Source: Burkholderiaceae bacterium (lineage in GTDB: Bacteria > Pseudomonadota > Gammaproteobacteria > Burkholderiales > Burkholderiaceae_C). Taken from it: a stretch of 9,636 bases of DNA. Made by a program: the position numbers and the translations under genes. Positions 1-7,004 of the stretch are shown piece after piece. Position 1 is the first letter of the stretch; each line of letters opens with the position of its first letter. The DNA is taken from contig JALRBF010000273.1 in the NCBI GenBank assembly GCA_023262365.1, forward strand, positions 1 through 9,636. Reading direction: 5' to 3'. The notes under the pieces were generated by a model. The model ran no database searches, was not told the origin of the DNA, and worked only from the letters and a program-made list of their open reading frames with translations.

Positions 1-1094
1 AACGGGTTGAGCTGCTCCAGGTAAAGGTCTTGCACGTCGGGGTTGGTGTTGGTAAAGCCCCACGCGGCCGTGGCGGTGCGCCCCAGCACCACAAAAGGTA
101 GGCCCGGTAGGGTTGCGCCCACGGCGTTCACCGCCCCGCCCTGTACGTGCGCCACGTACCACACGGCTGGCGCGCCCAAAGTAAGGTGCGGGTCGTTGGC
201 CAACAGGGGGCGCCCGCTCTCGGTGCGGCTACCCGCCAGCGCCCAGTTGTTCGAGCCCAGCCCGCTTTGTTGGCCCAACGACTGCACCCACTGTGTGGCG
301 GCCTGCGCCACCGCGGCACGCCATCCCGCGTCGGGTTCGGGTTGGGGTTTGGCCATGGTGGCGCGTCGGTCAAAGACCCCCAGGCCGTCGTACCACTGCG
401 CAAAATCGGCGCCGCTGGCCGGCGCCTCACCGGGGTACGGCGGCATCAACTGCCAAATTTCACGCGTGCTCAGCGTCGCCGCCGCGGTCATCCGCGCCAC
501 CTCATGGCTCCAGTTGCCGCCCAGGTCCAGCGCCATCATCAGTGCCCAACCCACGCTGTCGCTGGGTTGCCAAAATTCACCCCGTGCGGCCAGGGCTTGG
601 GGGCGCTCGCCCAGTATCCAAAACTCGGGGCCAAGCCGGCTTGGGGGACCGGCAAAATAAGCGTTTACCCCTTGCGCATAGGCCTTTAGCGCCGCTTGGC
701 TGGCGGGCTTGAGCTTGGTCAACTGGCGCTTGGCGGCCTGAGCAATACCCAGGGTTCGCAGCAGTTTGTCCGCGTCCAACGTGGCCGGGCCCAACAACGC
801 GGACAACTCGCCGCGTACCACGCGGCGCTGAAAGGCCATTTGCCACGGCCGCTCCGCCGCGTGCAGCCAGCCCATGGCGCGCCAGGCGTCGTCCTCGGTG
901 GTGGCTTGAATGTGCGGCACGTCCGCCGCGTCAAAAACCACCGCAACCGGGGCCTGTGCCCCCGGCAGTGGCTGGGTGCCGTGCAGCGGCGCACGGCTAA
1001 GCCACGCGGCGGTCAACACCGCAACCCCCAAGCACACCGCCAAAGCCAAGGGCGTGACCCACAGCGCCCCAAGCAGCCAAGCCTTGCGTTTCAT
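1..1094 (-). CDS. Penicillin acylase family protein (Ntn hydrolase), N-terminal part, cut by window edge
   Basis: The minus-strand frame is open from an ATG at 1094 to the left edge, giving 364 codons. An N-terminal hydrophobic stretch at about residues 6-30 looks like an uncleaved signal or anchor, so the enzyme probably works in the periplasm. Penicillin-amidase signatures follow: VPHI at 59-62 and an RRVVRGELSALLG-like block at 90-102. Ser281 then sits in LGSNNWAL, with NDPHL at 300-304. In this family the precursor cuts itself before that Ser, which becomes the N-terminal nucleophile of the beta chain; the residues before it form the alpha chain and linker. Family members hydrolyse amide bonds in beta-lactams, acyl-homoserine lactones or other N-acyl compounds. 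The substrate cannot be told here, and most of the beta chain lies outside the window. The start has no clear Shine-Dalgarno. The gene diverges from the potassium channel gene across about 100 bp. Confidence 0.93.
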   Translation of the reverse strand, partial: MKRKAWLLGALWVTPLALAVCLGVAVLTAAWLSRAPLHGTQPLPGAQAPVAVVFDAADVPHIQATTEDDAWRAMGWLHAAERPWQMAFQRRVVRGELSALLGPATLDADKLLRTLGIAQAAKRQLTKLKPASQAALKAYAQGVNAYFAGPPSRLGPEFWILGERPQALAARGEFWQPSDSVGWALMMALDLGGNWSHEVARMTAAATLSTREIWQLMPPYPGEAPASGADFAQWYDGLGVFDRRATMAKPQPEPDAGWRAAVAQAATQWVQSLGQQSGLGSNNWALAGSRTESGRPLLANDPHLTLGAPAVWYVAHVQGGAVNAVGATLPGLPFVVLGRTATAAWGFTNTNPDVQDLYLEQLNP

Positions 1095-1165
1095 GGCGTC
1101 ATTGTGCAACGTTTGGGGCACCCGCTGGGCACGTCTGGCCCTACACTGACTGTGCCAAAAGATTG

Positions 1166-1177
1166 GGGGGTACCCCC
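1166..1177. repeat. 12-bp perfect palindrome upstream of the channel gene
   Basis: GGGGGTACCCCC is a perfect inverted repeat with no loop. It lies 21 bp before the channel start codon and just upstream of its ribosome binding site. It could be an operator half-site pair or chance in GC-rich DNA; no T-tract follows, so it is not a terminator. Confidence 0.3.
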
Positions 1178-1187
1178 TTGCTACCCT

Positions 1188-1193
1188 GAGGAG
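1188..1193 (+). promoter_or_regulatory. Ribosome binding site of the potassium channel gene
   Basis: GAGGAG lies five bases before the ATG at 1199. It is one of only two clear Shine-Dalgarno sequences in the window and fixes the channel start. Confidence 0.8.
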
Positions 1194-1198
1194 ACGCC

Positions 1199-2095
1199 AT
1201 GCTGACGCAACGCCGCGTGCATCAAATTTTGTCCCGTGCCAAAGAAGGCGACAAAACCAGCGCCCTGTGTGACTGGTTCATCATGGTGATGGTGGTGCTC
1301 AACGTGGTGGCGGTGATTTTGGAGTCGGTCGAGCCGATGTACCAGGCGCACCGTACGTTGTTTGATGGCTTTGAGTATTTTTCGTTGCTGATTTTTTCGC
1401 TGGAGTACGGGCTGCGGCTTTGGTCGGCCGCCAGTGACGAAGACGGTGGGCCCACGGCCCTGCGCCGCCGACTGCGCTACGCGTTGGGCTTTAATGGCGT
1501 GGTGGATTTGTTGGCCATCTTGCCGAGCTTGATTTCGCTGTTTTACCCCTTTATTGATCTGCGCAGCGTGCGCGCGGTGCGCTTGCTAAGGATTTTTAAA
1601 TTCGCGCACTACTCGTACGCGCTTGAGGACTTTGCCCGCGCCGCCAAAAGCGAGCGTGGCGCGTTTTTTGCCGCGTTTTACATTTTGCTGGTGGCCGTGG
1701 TGCTGGCCAGCACCGGCATTTATGTGGCCGAAAACGACGCCCAGCCCGATAAGTTTGCCTCGATTCCAGACGCCATGTGGTGGGCCATCATTACGCTGAC
1801 GACCGTGGGCTACGGGGATGTCTCGCCGGTTACGTTTATTGGCAAGATCATCGGGGCGGGAGTCGCCATCATGGGGGTGTGCGTGGTGGCCATGCTCACG
1901 GGCATTTTGGCCTCGTCGTTTTCGGTTCAGGTGGCGCGGCGCAAAACCGTGTTCGAAGACGAAATGCGCTCGGCCATGGCCGACGGCGTGGTGACCCAGG
2001 ACGAGGCACGCATGCTTGAGGTGTTGCGGCTTGAACTCAATATTTCAGAAGAAGAGGCCGAGCGCCTGCGCAAGCGCCTAACGGACATGCGCTGA
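1199..2095 (+). CDS. Six-transmembrane voltage-gated potassium channel
   Basis: This is a 298-residue ion-transport-family channel subunit of the inner membrane, expected to form tetramers and pass K+. Approximate segments are S1 24-43, S2 56-76, S3 98-118, S4 119-140, S5 150-175, pore loop 190-207 and S6 212-235. The selectivity filter TVGYGD is at 202-207. S4 carries a textbook voltage sensor with a basic residue at every third position: Arg122, Arg125, Arg128, Arg131 and Lys134. A charged, helical cytoplasmic tail of about 60 residues follows S6. It contains an ADGVVTQDEARMLEVLR-like segment and an NISEEEAERL end, similar to short tail modules on other bacterial channels. There is no RCK or cyclic-nucleotide domain. 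The start is set by the GAGGAG ribosome site. The family is certain, but voltage dependence is inferred from S4 only. Confidence 0.95.
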   Translation: MLTQRRVHQILSRAKEGDKTSALCDWFIMVMVVLNVVAVILESVEPMYQAHRTLFDGFEYFSLLIFSLEYGLRLWSAASDEDGGPTALRRRLRYALGFNGVVDLLAILPSLISLFYPFIDLRSVRAVRLLRIFKFAHYSYALEDFARAAKSERGAFFAAFYILLVAVVLASTGIYVAENDAQPDKFASIPDAMWWAIITLTTVGYGDVSPVTFIGKIIGAGVAIMGVCVVAMLTGILASSFSVQVARRKTVFEDEMRSAMADGVVTQDEARMLEVLRLELNISEEEAERLRKRLTDMR

Positions 2096-2121
2096 GCGCG
2101 GCCGTGGCGCGGCGCAACGAA

Positions 2122-2127
2122 TACAAT
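2122..2127 (+). promoter_or_regulatory. Possible -10 element just before the YeeE-type gene
   Basis: TACAAT differs from the sigma-70 -10 consensus at one base and lies eight bases before the ATG at 2136. No Shine-Dalgarno is visible, so a leaderless or near-leaderless transcript is possible. No convincing -35 element is present at the right spacing, so confidence is low. Confidence 0.3.
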
Positions 2128-2135
2128 CCGCGCCC

Positions 2136-3251
2136 ATGCAAGAAATCGACCTTCCCTCCCTCACACTTTGGGTTTTGATCAGCGTGTTTGCGCTATCGGC
2201 GCTGTTTGGATTCACCGCGCAGCGCACCCACTTTTGCACCATGGGTGCCATCAGTGACGTGGTCAACATGGGCGACTGGGCGCGCATGCGCTCGTGGGTG
2301 TTGGCCGTGGCGGTGGCCATGGTGGGGTTTCATGCCTTGGTGTGGCTTGGCTTGCTGCGCGCCGACGATACGCTGTACGCCGCTGGGCGGGTGCCGTGGT
2401 TGTCGCTGCTGGTGGGTGGGGCCATGTTTGGTTTTGGCATGGTGCTGGCCTCGGGTTGCGGCAGCAAAACGCTGGTGCGCATTGGCGAAGGCAGTTTGAA
2501 GTCGGTGGTGGTGTTTGGCGTCATGGGCGTGGCCGCTTACGCCACGCTGCGCGGCATCACCGGGGTGTGGCGCAGTCAAACGCTGGACCTTGGGGCTTTT
2601 ACCCTGCCCTCGGCCCGCTTGGCGGATGCCGCGGCCGCCTTGGGGCTTGGAGCCTCGCCTACGGCGGGGTTGCTGCTGTCGCTGCTGGTGGCGCTGGCCC
2701 TGGTGGTGTGGGTGGTGCGCGACGCGGGTTTTCGTGCCTCACCGCACCCGGCGGTTGCCGGCGTGGTGATTGGGCTGCTGGTGGTGGCCATGTGGTGGGT
2801 CACGGGCGCCATGGGTTTTGTTCCCGAGCATCCCGAGACGCTGGAGCCGTTTTATGTGGCCTCGGTGGGTGGGCGGCCCGAGTCGTTTTCGTTTACGGCG
2901 CCCATGGCGTACACGCTGCATTGGCTCATGCTCTACAGCGACGCCTCCAACGTGCTCAACATTGGCATCGTCTCGGTGCTGGGCATGGTGCTGGGCTCAG
3001 CCGCCTCGGCCGTTGCGGCTGGACGCTTTCGGTGGGAGGGCTTTCACGGCGCGCGCGACACGGGCTTGCACTTGGTGGGCGGTGCGCTCATGGGCGTGGG
3101 GGGCGTGGTGGCGTTGGGTTGTACCGTGGGCCAGGGGCTGTCGGGCTTGTCCACGCTGAGCGTCTCGTCCATGTTGGCGGTGCTGGCCATTGTGCTGGGC
3201 GGGGTGGCAGGGCTGCGTTTTCAAATGGCGCTGCTGCTGCGCGATGACTGA
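2136..3251 (+). CDS. YeeE/YedE family sulfur-compound transporter
   Basis: This 371-residue, highly hydrophobic inner-membrane protein belongs to the YeeE/YedE (DUF395) family, whose studied members take up thiosulfate. The family pattern shows two similar halves with conserved cysteines. Cys34 sits in RTHFCTMG, Cys108 in ASGCGSKT and Cys329 in ALGCTVGQG. In characterised members, conserved cysteines of this kind line the path and hand thiosulfate along through S-H-S contacts. The length matches full-size single-chain members rather than the split half-size type. The gene starts 40 bp after the channel gene and overlaps the next gene (tcdA) by 8 bp, so those two are probably co-translated. 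The substrate could be another sulfur or selenium compound; thiosulfate is a family-based inference. Confidence 0.9.
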   Translation: MQEIDLPSLTLWVLISVFALSALFGFTAQRTHFCTMGAISDVVNMGDWARMRSWVLAVAVAMVGFHALVWLGLLRADDTLYAAGRVPWLSLLVGGAMFGFGMVLASGCGSKTLVRIGEGSLKSVVVFGVMGVAAYATLRGITGVWRSQTLDLGAFTLPSARLADAAAALGLGASPTAGLLLSLLVALALVVWVVRDAGFRASPHPAVAGVVIGLLVVAMWWVTGAMGFVPEHPETLEPFYVASVGGRPESFSFTAPMAYTLHWLMLYSDASNVLNIGIVSVLGMVLGSAASAVAAGRFRWEGFHGARDTGLHLVGGALMGVGGVVALGCTVGQGLSGLSTLSVSSMLAVLAIVLGGVAGLRFQMALLLRDD

Positions 3252-4038
3252 GACCGAGCCCGAGACCGCGCGCCGCTTTGGCGGCGTGGCCAGGCTTTAC
3301 GGTGTCGCGGGTGCGCAAGCCATTGCCCAGGGGCACGTGGCAGTGGTGGGCGTGGGCGGTGTGGGCACCTGGGTCGTCGAGGCCTTGGCACGCAGCGGCG
3401 TGGCGCACCTGACCCTAATTGACGCCGACCACGTGGCCGAATCCAACATCAACCGCCAGTTGCACGCCACCGACGCCACCTTGGGCATGGCCAAAGTGCA
3501 GGCCATGGCGCAGCGCGTGCACAGCTTTGCCCCCAACACCCGCGTTGACCCGGTAGACGCCTGGGTGGACGCCGACAATTGGCCCAGTTTGGCCTTGCAG
3601 TGGTTGAGCGAGCGCACCGTGGTCATCGACGCGTGCGACCAAGTCCCCGCCAAACTGGCCATGGCCTGCTGGGCCCGGGCCGGGCGCCGCGCCCTGCTGT
3701 GCGTGGGCGCCGCCGGCGGCAAGCGTGCCGCGCACGCGGTGCAGCTGGCCGATTTGTCGCGCACCACACACGACCCGCTGCTTGCCAATTTGCGCGCGCG
3801 TTGCCGCCGAACGTGGCAAGTGCCCGGGCCCGCGCCGGGCAAACCCGCCAAATCGCTGGGCCTGCCCTGCGTGTACAGCGCCGAAGCGGTGCAGCCCAGC
3901 CCGCCCGAGACCGCCGGCGCTGGCGCCGCCCTGGGCTGCCACGGCTACGGCTCCAGTGCCGCGGTCACTGGCGCGTTTGGCTTGGCGGCGGCCTCGTGGG
4001 CGCTTGAACAACTCGCCAGTGGCGCAGCGCGCGCCTAG
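3244..4038 (+). CDS. tcdA: tRNA threonylcarbamoyladenosine dehydratase (TcdA/CsdL, ThiF/E1-like)
   Basis: TcdA uses ATP to convert t6A37 of ANN-decoding tRNAs to the cyclic form ct6A. The 264-residue product matches the family length of about 265. It opens with an RRFGGVARLYG block at 10-20. The nucleotide-binding glycine motif GVGGVG follows at 36-41, then DADHVAESNINRQL at 60-73, which holds the E1-type acidic and Asn-Arg-Gln residues, and DACDQVPAK from Asp129. The C-terminal GYGSSAAVTGAFG segment is also typical. The ATG at 3244 was chosen because the family homology starts there. A further-upstream in-frame ATG at 3190 would add 18 residues encoded inside the transporter gene with no family match. 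The 8-bp overlap with the transporter implies translational coupling. In E. coli this protein is linked to the CsdA-CsdE sulfur-transfer pair, which makes a sulfur-transporter neighbour notable. Confidence 0.93.
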   Translation: MTETEPETARRFGGVARLYGVAGAQAIAQGHVAVVGVGGVGTWVVEALARSGVAHLTLIDADHVAESNINRQLHATDATLGMAKVQAMAQRVHSFAPNTRVDPVDAWVDADNWPSLALQWLSERTVVIDACDQVPAKLAMACWARAGRRALLCVGAAGGKRAAHAVQLADLSRTTHDPLLANLRARCRRTWQVPGPAPGKPAKSLGLPCVYSAEAVQPSPPETAGAGAALGCHGYGSSAAVTGAFGLAAASWALEQLASGAARA

Positions 4039-4073
4039 GCCGGCCCAGAGGGCAACTGTGGCAACATGCCGCC

Positions 4074-5033
4074 ATGAATAGCGCCCTCCCCACCCCTTAC
4101 CTTGACCCGCAGGCCGCGGCCCTGATTGCCAAGCTAACCGAACTGGGTATACCCGCCACCCACACCCTACGCCCTGCCGAGGCCAGACACGCGTACCTGC
4201 AACGACGCTTTGCCACCCAACGCATTCCGGCGCCGCTGCACGAGGTGCAAGACCTCACCTGCCCTGGGCCCGCAGGTAACTTGGCTTTGCGTCTGTACCG
4301 CAACACCGAGGGCGACGCACCCAGCCCTGCACTGGTTTACTTTCATGGCGGCGGCTGGGTAATTGGCGACTTGGAAACCCACGACGTGCTGTGCCGTGAC
4401 CTCGCTCGGTTGTCGGGCTACACCGTCATTGCCGTGGACTACCGGCTGGCCCCGGAGCACGTGTTTCCCGCTGCAGTAGACGACGCCAACGCCGCCGTGG
4501 ACTGGGTATTTGCCAACGCCGAAGCGTTGCACGTTGACCCGGCTTACCTCGCCGTGGGCGGCGACAGTGCTGGGGGTAACTTGGCGGCCGTGGTGTGCCT
4601 GAGCCGGCGTGATGCAGATTTGCCAGCGCCGCGTTTTCAGCTTCTGATTTACCCCGCCACCGACATGCACGGCAACACCGCATCGCACCAGCGCTTTGCG
4701 CAAGGGTATTTGCTTACGCGCGACTCAATCGCGTATTTTTTGGGGCATTACCTGCCGCACGCGACCGACGCCGCCGACTGGCGCGCCTCGCCGCTGTTGC
4801 ACCCCAGCCATGCCAACCTGCCCCCGGCGTTGGTGCTCACCGCGGGCTTTGACCCGCTGTGCGACGAAGGGCGCGCCTATGCCGATGCGCTCTCGGCCGC
4901 CGGCACCCCTTGCCAGTACGTGTGTTTTGACCGGCAAGTGCACGGATTTGTGCCCATGGGCAAAGCCTTAACCGAGGCCGACACCGCCGTGGCGCTGTGC
5001 GCCCACGCCCTACGCCGCGCCGCGCTGGACTAG
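4074..5033 (+). CDS. Alpha/beta hydrolase, hormone-sensitive-lipase-type esterase (family IV)
   Basis: This 319-residue cytoplasmic esterase has no signal peptide. It carries the family IV hallmarks. HGGGW at 91-95 forms the oxyanion hole. The nucleophile motif GDSAGG has Ser165. Asp260 in AGFDPLCDEG and His290 in QVHGFVPMG complete the catalytic triad. An N-terminal cap of about 60 residues precedes the core, as usual. Such enzymes cleave short- to medium-chain acyl esters; the natural substrate cannot be deduced. The gene lies 35 bp after tcdA and probably sits on the same transcript, though no Shine-Dalgarno is close to the ATG. It converges on the FAD oxidoreductase, overlapping it by four bases. 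All catalytic residues are intact. Confidence 0.95.
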   Translation: MNSALPTPYLDPQAAALIAKLTELGIPATHTLRPAEARHAYLQRRFATQRIPAPLHEVQDLTCPGPAGNLALRLYRNTEGDAPSPALVYFHGGGWVIGDLETHDVLCRDLARLSGYTVIAVDYRLAPEHVFPAAVDDANAAVDWVFANAEALHVDPAYLAVGGDSAGGNLAAVVCLSRRDADLPAPRFQLLIYPATDMHGNTASHQRFAQGYLLTRDSIAYFLGHYLPHATDAADWRASPLLHPSHANLPPALVLTAGFDPLCDEGRAYADALSAAGTPCQYVCFDRQVHGFVPMGKALTEADTAVALCAHALRRAALD

Positions 5034-6502
5034 GTGCTTAAGCGAGCCCGCTCGGCGGCCATTTGACCGGCACGCCGCCCCGAGGTAAACGCCCAGGCCA
5101 AATGGTGTCCGTGGCCTTTAAGTAGCAAGCCACCCTGCCCGGTTGAGCCCGCGGCGTACAAGCCTGCAATGGCCTGCCCATCGGTGTTGAGCACCCGGTG
5201 TTGCGCGTCCACCCGCAAGCCGCCTTCGTTGTGCACAAACACCGCCCGCACCGGCCCCAGTGCCACCATCGGCTGATGGGTGCGCTCGGCCATGTGGGTG
5301 TGGGCCACGACCTGCTGTAACGCCTCGGGCGGTACGCCAATGGCCCGCGCCAGCGCCTGCAAATTGGGGGCCACGTGGCATACGTCGGGTCGGTTACGTC
5401 GGTAGTCATCCAAGTATGCGTAGGCCACGCCGGGCGCCGTTGAAACAAAATGCGGCCAGGCCGAGAACCGCTTGGCCAGTTCGTGGTCCAAAAGCACGTA
5501 ACCCACCTTGCCCGGTTGCTGCGGCAGACGCCAGGCGGGGTCGCCGCTGTCGGTGTCTACCCGTTGGCCAGCGGTGTTCACCAACAGCGCGCCTTGCGCA
5601 AACAACTCGGGCGACGGCGCCAAGGCCGTCGTTAAAAACTTCATCATCAACGGGCGCAACAACACCGCCGGCACGTGGGCAATGGCCCATGCCATGGCAC
5701 TGGCCAGCCAGCGCCACGGCGGCAAACGCAGCAGCCAGTGGCCACGCGCGGGCGGCATGAAGCGGATCTCTGGGCCCAGCGCCAAGTCACCATTCACAAT
5801 TTGCGCCCCCACCGCCTCGGCCATGCGCTGCCCATCGCCCGTGGCGGTTGGGTTTACCGCCTCAATGGCGGCGGCTTGCTCGCCCATGAAGCGGGCCTTC
5901 AAGTCCGCGGCGTTGGTAAAGTCGCCCGCGGCCAACACCACCCCACCCGTGGCCAGCCAGCGCTGGGTTTGGCCCAGGTGCTGGGCGTCTACCCCTATCA
6001 CCTCGCCCCGCTCGCTGACCAACGCGTGCACATGAACGTGCGTGACCACGCGCACCCCCGCGCGTTGGGCGCGTCGGCTTAAGTGGTAGATGAACGCCCG
6101 CGAATTGGGCAGCACGTTGTGCATGCGCGCCACGCGGTGCGGCGGTTCAGGCATAGGACCCATGAAGCGAATACCCGAGGCCAGCAACCAAGCAAAGGTC
6201 TCGGGCATGGCTTCGCACAGCACGCGGCGCAAGTCGTCGTTATCCCGGCTGGCCAGTGGCCCGGCAAAACCCGGCATGTCTTGCCAGTGGTGCAGCGGGT
6301 TGTCTTCGATGCCCGCGCGGCGTTGGTGGGGGGTTTGGCTGGCGGTAACCGAGCCCACCGACCACGCCGTGGATCCACCCAAGGCCGCGTTTTTCTCTAA
6401 CAACACCACCTCGGCGCCGCGCTCGGCCGCCTCGATGGCGGCGGCCAGTCCGGCACCGCCCCCACCTACCACCAACACGTCACACGTGGTGCTAGGCGGC
6501 AT
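5030..6502 (-). CDS. FAD-dependent oxidoreductase of the fumarate reductase/3-ketosteroid dehydrogenase type (FAD_binding_2)
   Basis: The 490-residue flavoprotein starts with a Rossmann fold. VVGGGGAGLAAA supplies the glycines at 13, 15 and 18, and Glu36 ends the second strand in VVLLEKN, followed by GGST at 42-45. The C-terminus carries the second FAD-contacting block, GLYAAGSTGQGG, followed by KGHGHHLAWAFTSGRRAG. This architecture is shared by fumarate reductase flavoproteins, 3-ketosteroid delta-1-dehydrogenases and tricarballylate-dehydrogenase-like enzymes. These oxidise or reduce C-C bonds next to carbonyls, but the substrate here is unknown. No signal peptide or heme-binding CXXCH is present, so it is probably cytoplasmic. 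The ATG at 6502 was preferred; an in-frame TTG at 6511 would add three residues. No Shine-Dalgarno is evident at either. It is likely transcribed alone, divergent from the PA2779-like gene. Confidence 0.9.
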   Translation of the reverse strand: MPPSTTCDVLVVGGGGAGLAAAIEAAERGAEVVLLEKNAALGGSTAWSVGSVTASQTPHQRRAGIEDNPLHHWQDMPGFAGPLASRDNDDLRRVLCEAMPETFAWLLASGIRFMGPMPEPPHRVARMHNVLPNSRAFIYHLSRRAQRAGVRVVTHVHVHALVSERGEVIGVDAQHLGQTQRWLATGGVVLAAGDFTNAADLKARFMGEQAAAIEAVNPTATGDGQRMAEAVGAQIVNGDLALGPEIRFMPPARGHWLLRLPPWRWLASAMAWAIAHVPAVLLRPLMMKFLTTALAPSPELFAQGALLVNTAGQRVDTDSGDPAWRLPQQPGKVGYVLLDHELAKRFSAWPHFVSTAPGVAYAYLDDYRRNRPDVCHVAPNLQALARAIGVPPEALQQVVAHTHMAERTHQPMVALGPVRAVFVHNEGGLRVDAQHRVLNTDGQAIAGLYAAGSTGQGGLLLKGHGHHLAWAFTSGRRAGQMAAERARLST

Positions 6503-6595
6503 GGGGGTCAATCATGGGTTGCATGGGCGTATTGTTCAACCGGCAGGTGGCCCTGGGGTGTCACCCGTGTCGTCTCCCCCGCCCTGGGCGTTTGG

Positions 6596-6604
6596 TGCTA
6601 TGCT
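6596..6604 (+). promoter_or_regulatory. Possible extended -10 promoter of the PA2779-like gene
   Basis: TGCTATGCT fits an extended -10 (TG-N-TATNNT) and would place the transcription start about 30 bases before the ATG at 6641, leaving room for the ribosome site. No good -35 is seen, as is common with extended -10 promoters. This is pattern evidence only. Confidence 0.35.
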
Positions 6605-6626
6605 TTGCAGCAACCACAACCCTAAC

Positions 6627-6633
6627 AAAGGAG
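6627..6633 (+). promoter_or_regulatory. Strong ribosome binding site of the PA2779-like gene
   Basis: AAAGGAG lies seven bases before the ATG at 6641. It is the strongest Shine-Dalgarno in the window and suggests high expression of the small protein. Confidence 0.85.
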
Positions 6634-6640
6634 CTCCCTG

Positions 6641-6955
6641 ATGCATGCAATTCAAACCCTTGGCGCGGCCATGACCCTGACGCTGGCCGCCGCCACGGCG
6701 CAGGCCGGTGGCTTGCGCACCGCCGATTTGCTTGGCCAACCCAGCGACGCCGCCCGCACCGCCGCCGTGCAGCAACTGGTGAAGTATGGCGTGCCAGCCG
6801 ATGCCGCGCAGGCCCGCGTGGCCAGCCTGTCGGCTGACGAGGTGCAGCGCCTGCGCATCGAGGTTGGCTCGGCCCCGGCTGCGGGTAAGGTTTCATCGGG
6901 CACCTGGCTGGTGCTGATTGGCGCAGGTGTGTACGTGTACATGACCTACAAGTAA
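6641..6955 (+). CDS. PA2779-like (DUF6627-type) small exported protein
   Basis: The product has 104 residues. An N-terminal hydrophobic segment ends in AQA at 20-22, a likely signal peptidase I site, although the n-region lacks Lys or Arg. The middle resembles the PA2779 family, with a VQQLVKYGVPADAAQARVASL-like stretch at about 44-65 followed by SADEVQRL. A short hydrophobic helix (WLVLIGAGVYVYM) closes the protein, ending in TYK. That ending is shorter than the longer hydrophobic tail I associate with other members. The function is unknown. Assignment rests on this pattern and on the next gene being a PA2778-type peptidase, the usual partner. Its strong ribosome site and the terminator just behind it suggest more of this protein than of its partner. 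Confidence 0.8.
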   Translation: MHAIQTLGAAMTLTLAAATAQAGGLRTADLLGQPSDAARTAAVQQLVKYGVPADAAQARVASLSADEVQRLRIEVGSAPAAGKVSSGTWLVLIGAGVYVYMTYK

Positions 6956-6971
6956 ACCTGGCGCGCCTAAG

Positions 6972-6999
6972 CCCGCCGCTGGTGCGGCGGGTTTTTTTT
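6972..6999 (+). terminator. Intrinsic terminator between the PA2779-like and PA2778-like genes
   Basis: A perfect 8-bp GC stem (CCCGCCGC at 6972-6979, GCGGCGGG at 6984-6991) closes a four-base loop, TGGT. Eight T residues follow at 6992-6999. It ends five bases before the next start codon, so it sits within the leader of the lipoprotein gene. Confidence 0.92.
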
Positions 7000-7004
7000 G
7001 CCCT

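Noticed and set aside
43..1205. Several plus-strand open frames of 79-205 codons
   Set aside because: They lie opposite the acylase gene, whose protein has clear family motifs; the frames are low-complexity, rich in Arg, Pro, Gly and Ala, as expected from antisense of GC-rich coding DNA.
3190..3243. An earlier ATG for TcdA adding 18 residues
   Set aside because: The extra residues come from transporter codons read out of frame and do not match the family; ATG at 3244 gives the usual N-terminus and length.
2294..3247. A 317-codon plus-strand frame inside the YeeE-type gene
   Set aside because: Its translation is Gly/Arg/His-rich with no domain, while the main frame gives a conserved membrane protein with the expected cysteine motifs.
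3415..4011. A 198-codon minus-strand frame opposite tcdA
   Set aside because: It has no recognisable motif and is a shadow of a well-supported gene.
6503..6511. TTG start for the FAD oxidoreductase
   Set aside because: An ATG three codons inside is a better start and there is no ribosome site favouring the TTG; it remains possible.
6512..6640. A riboswitch or longer regulatory RNA in the divergent gap before the PA2779-like gene
   Set aside because: Only a possible extended -10 and a ribosome site are visible; no conserved RNA motif was recognised.
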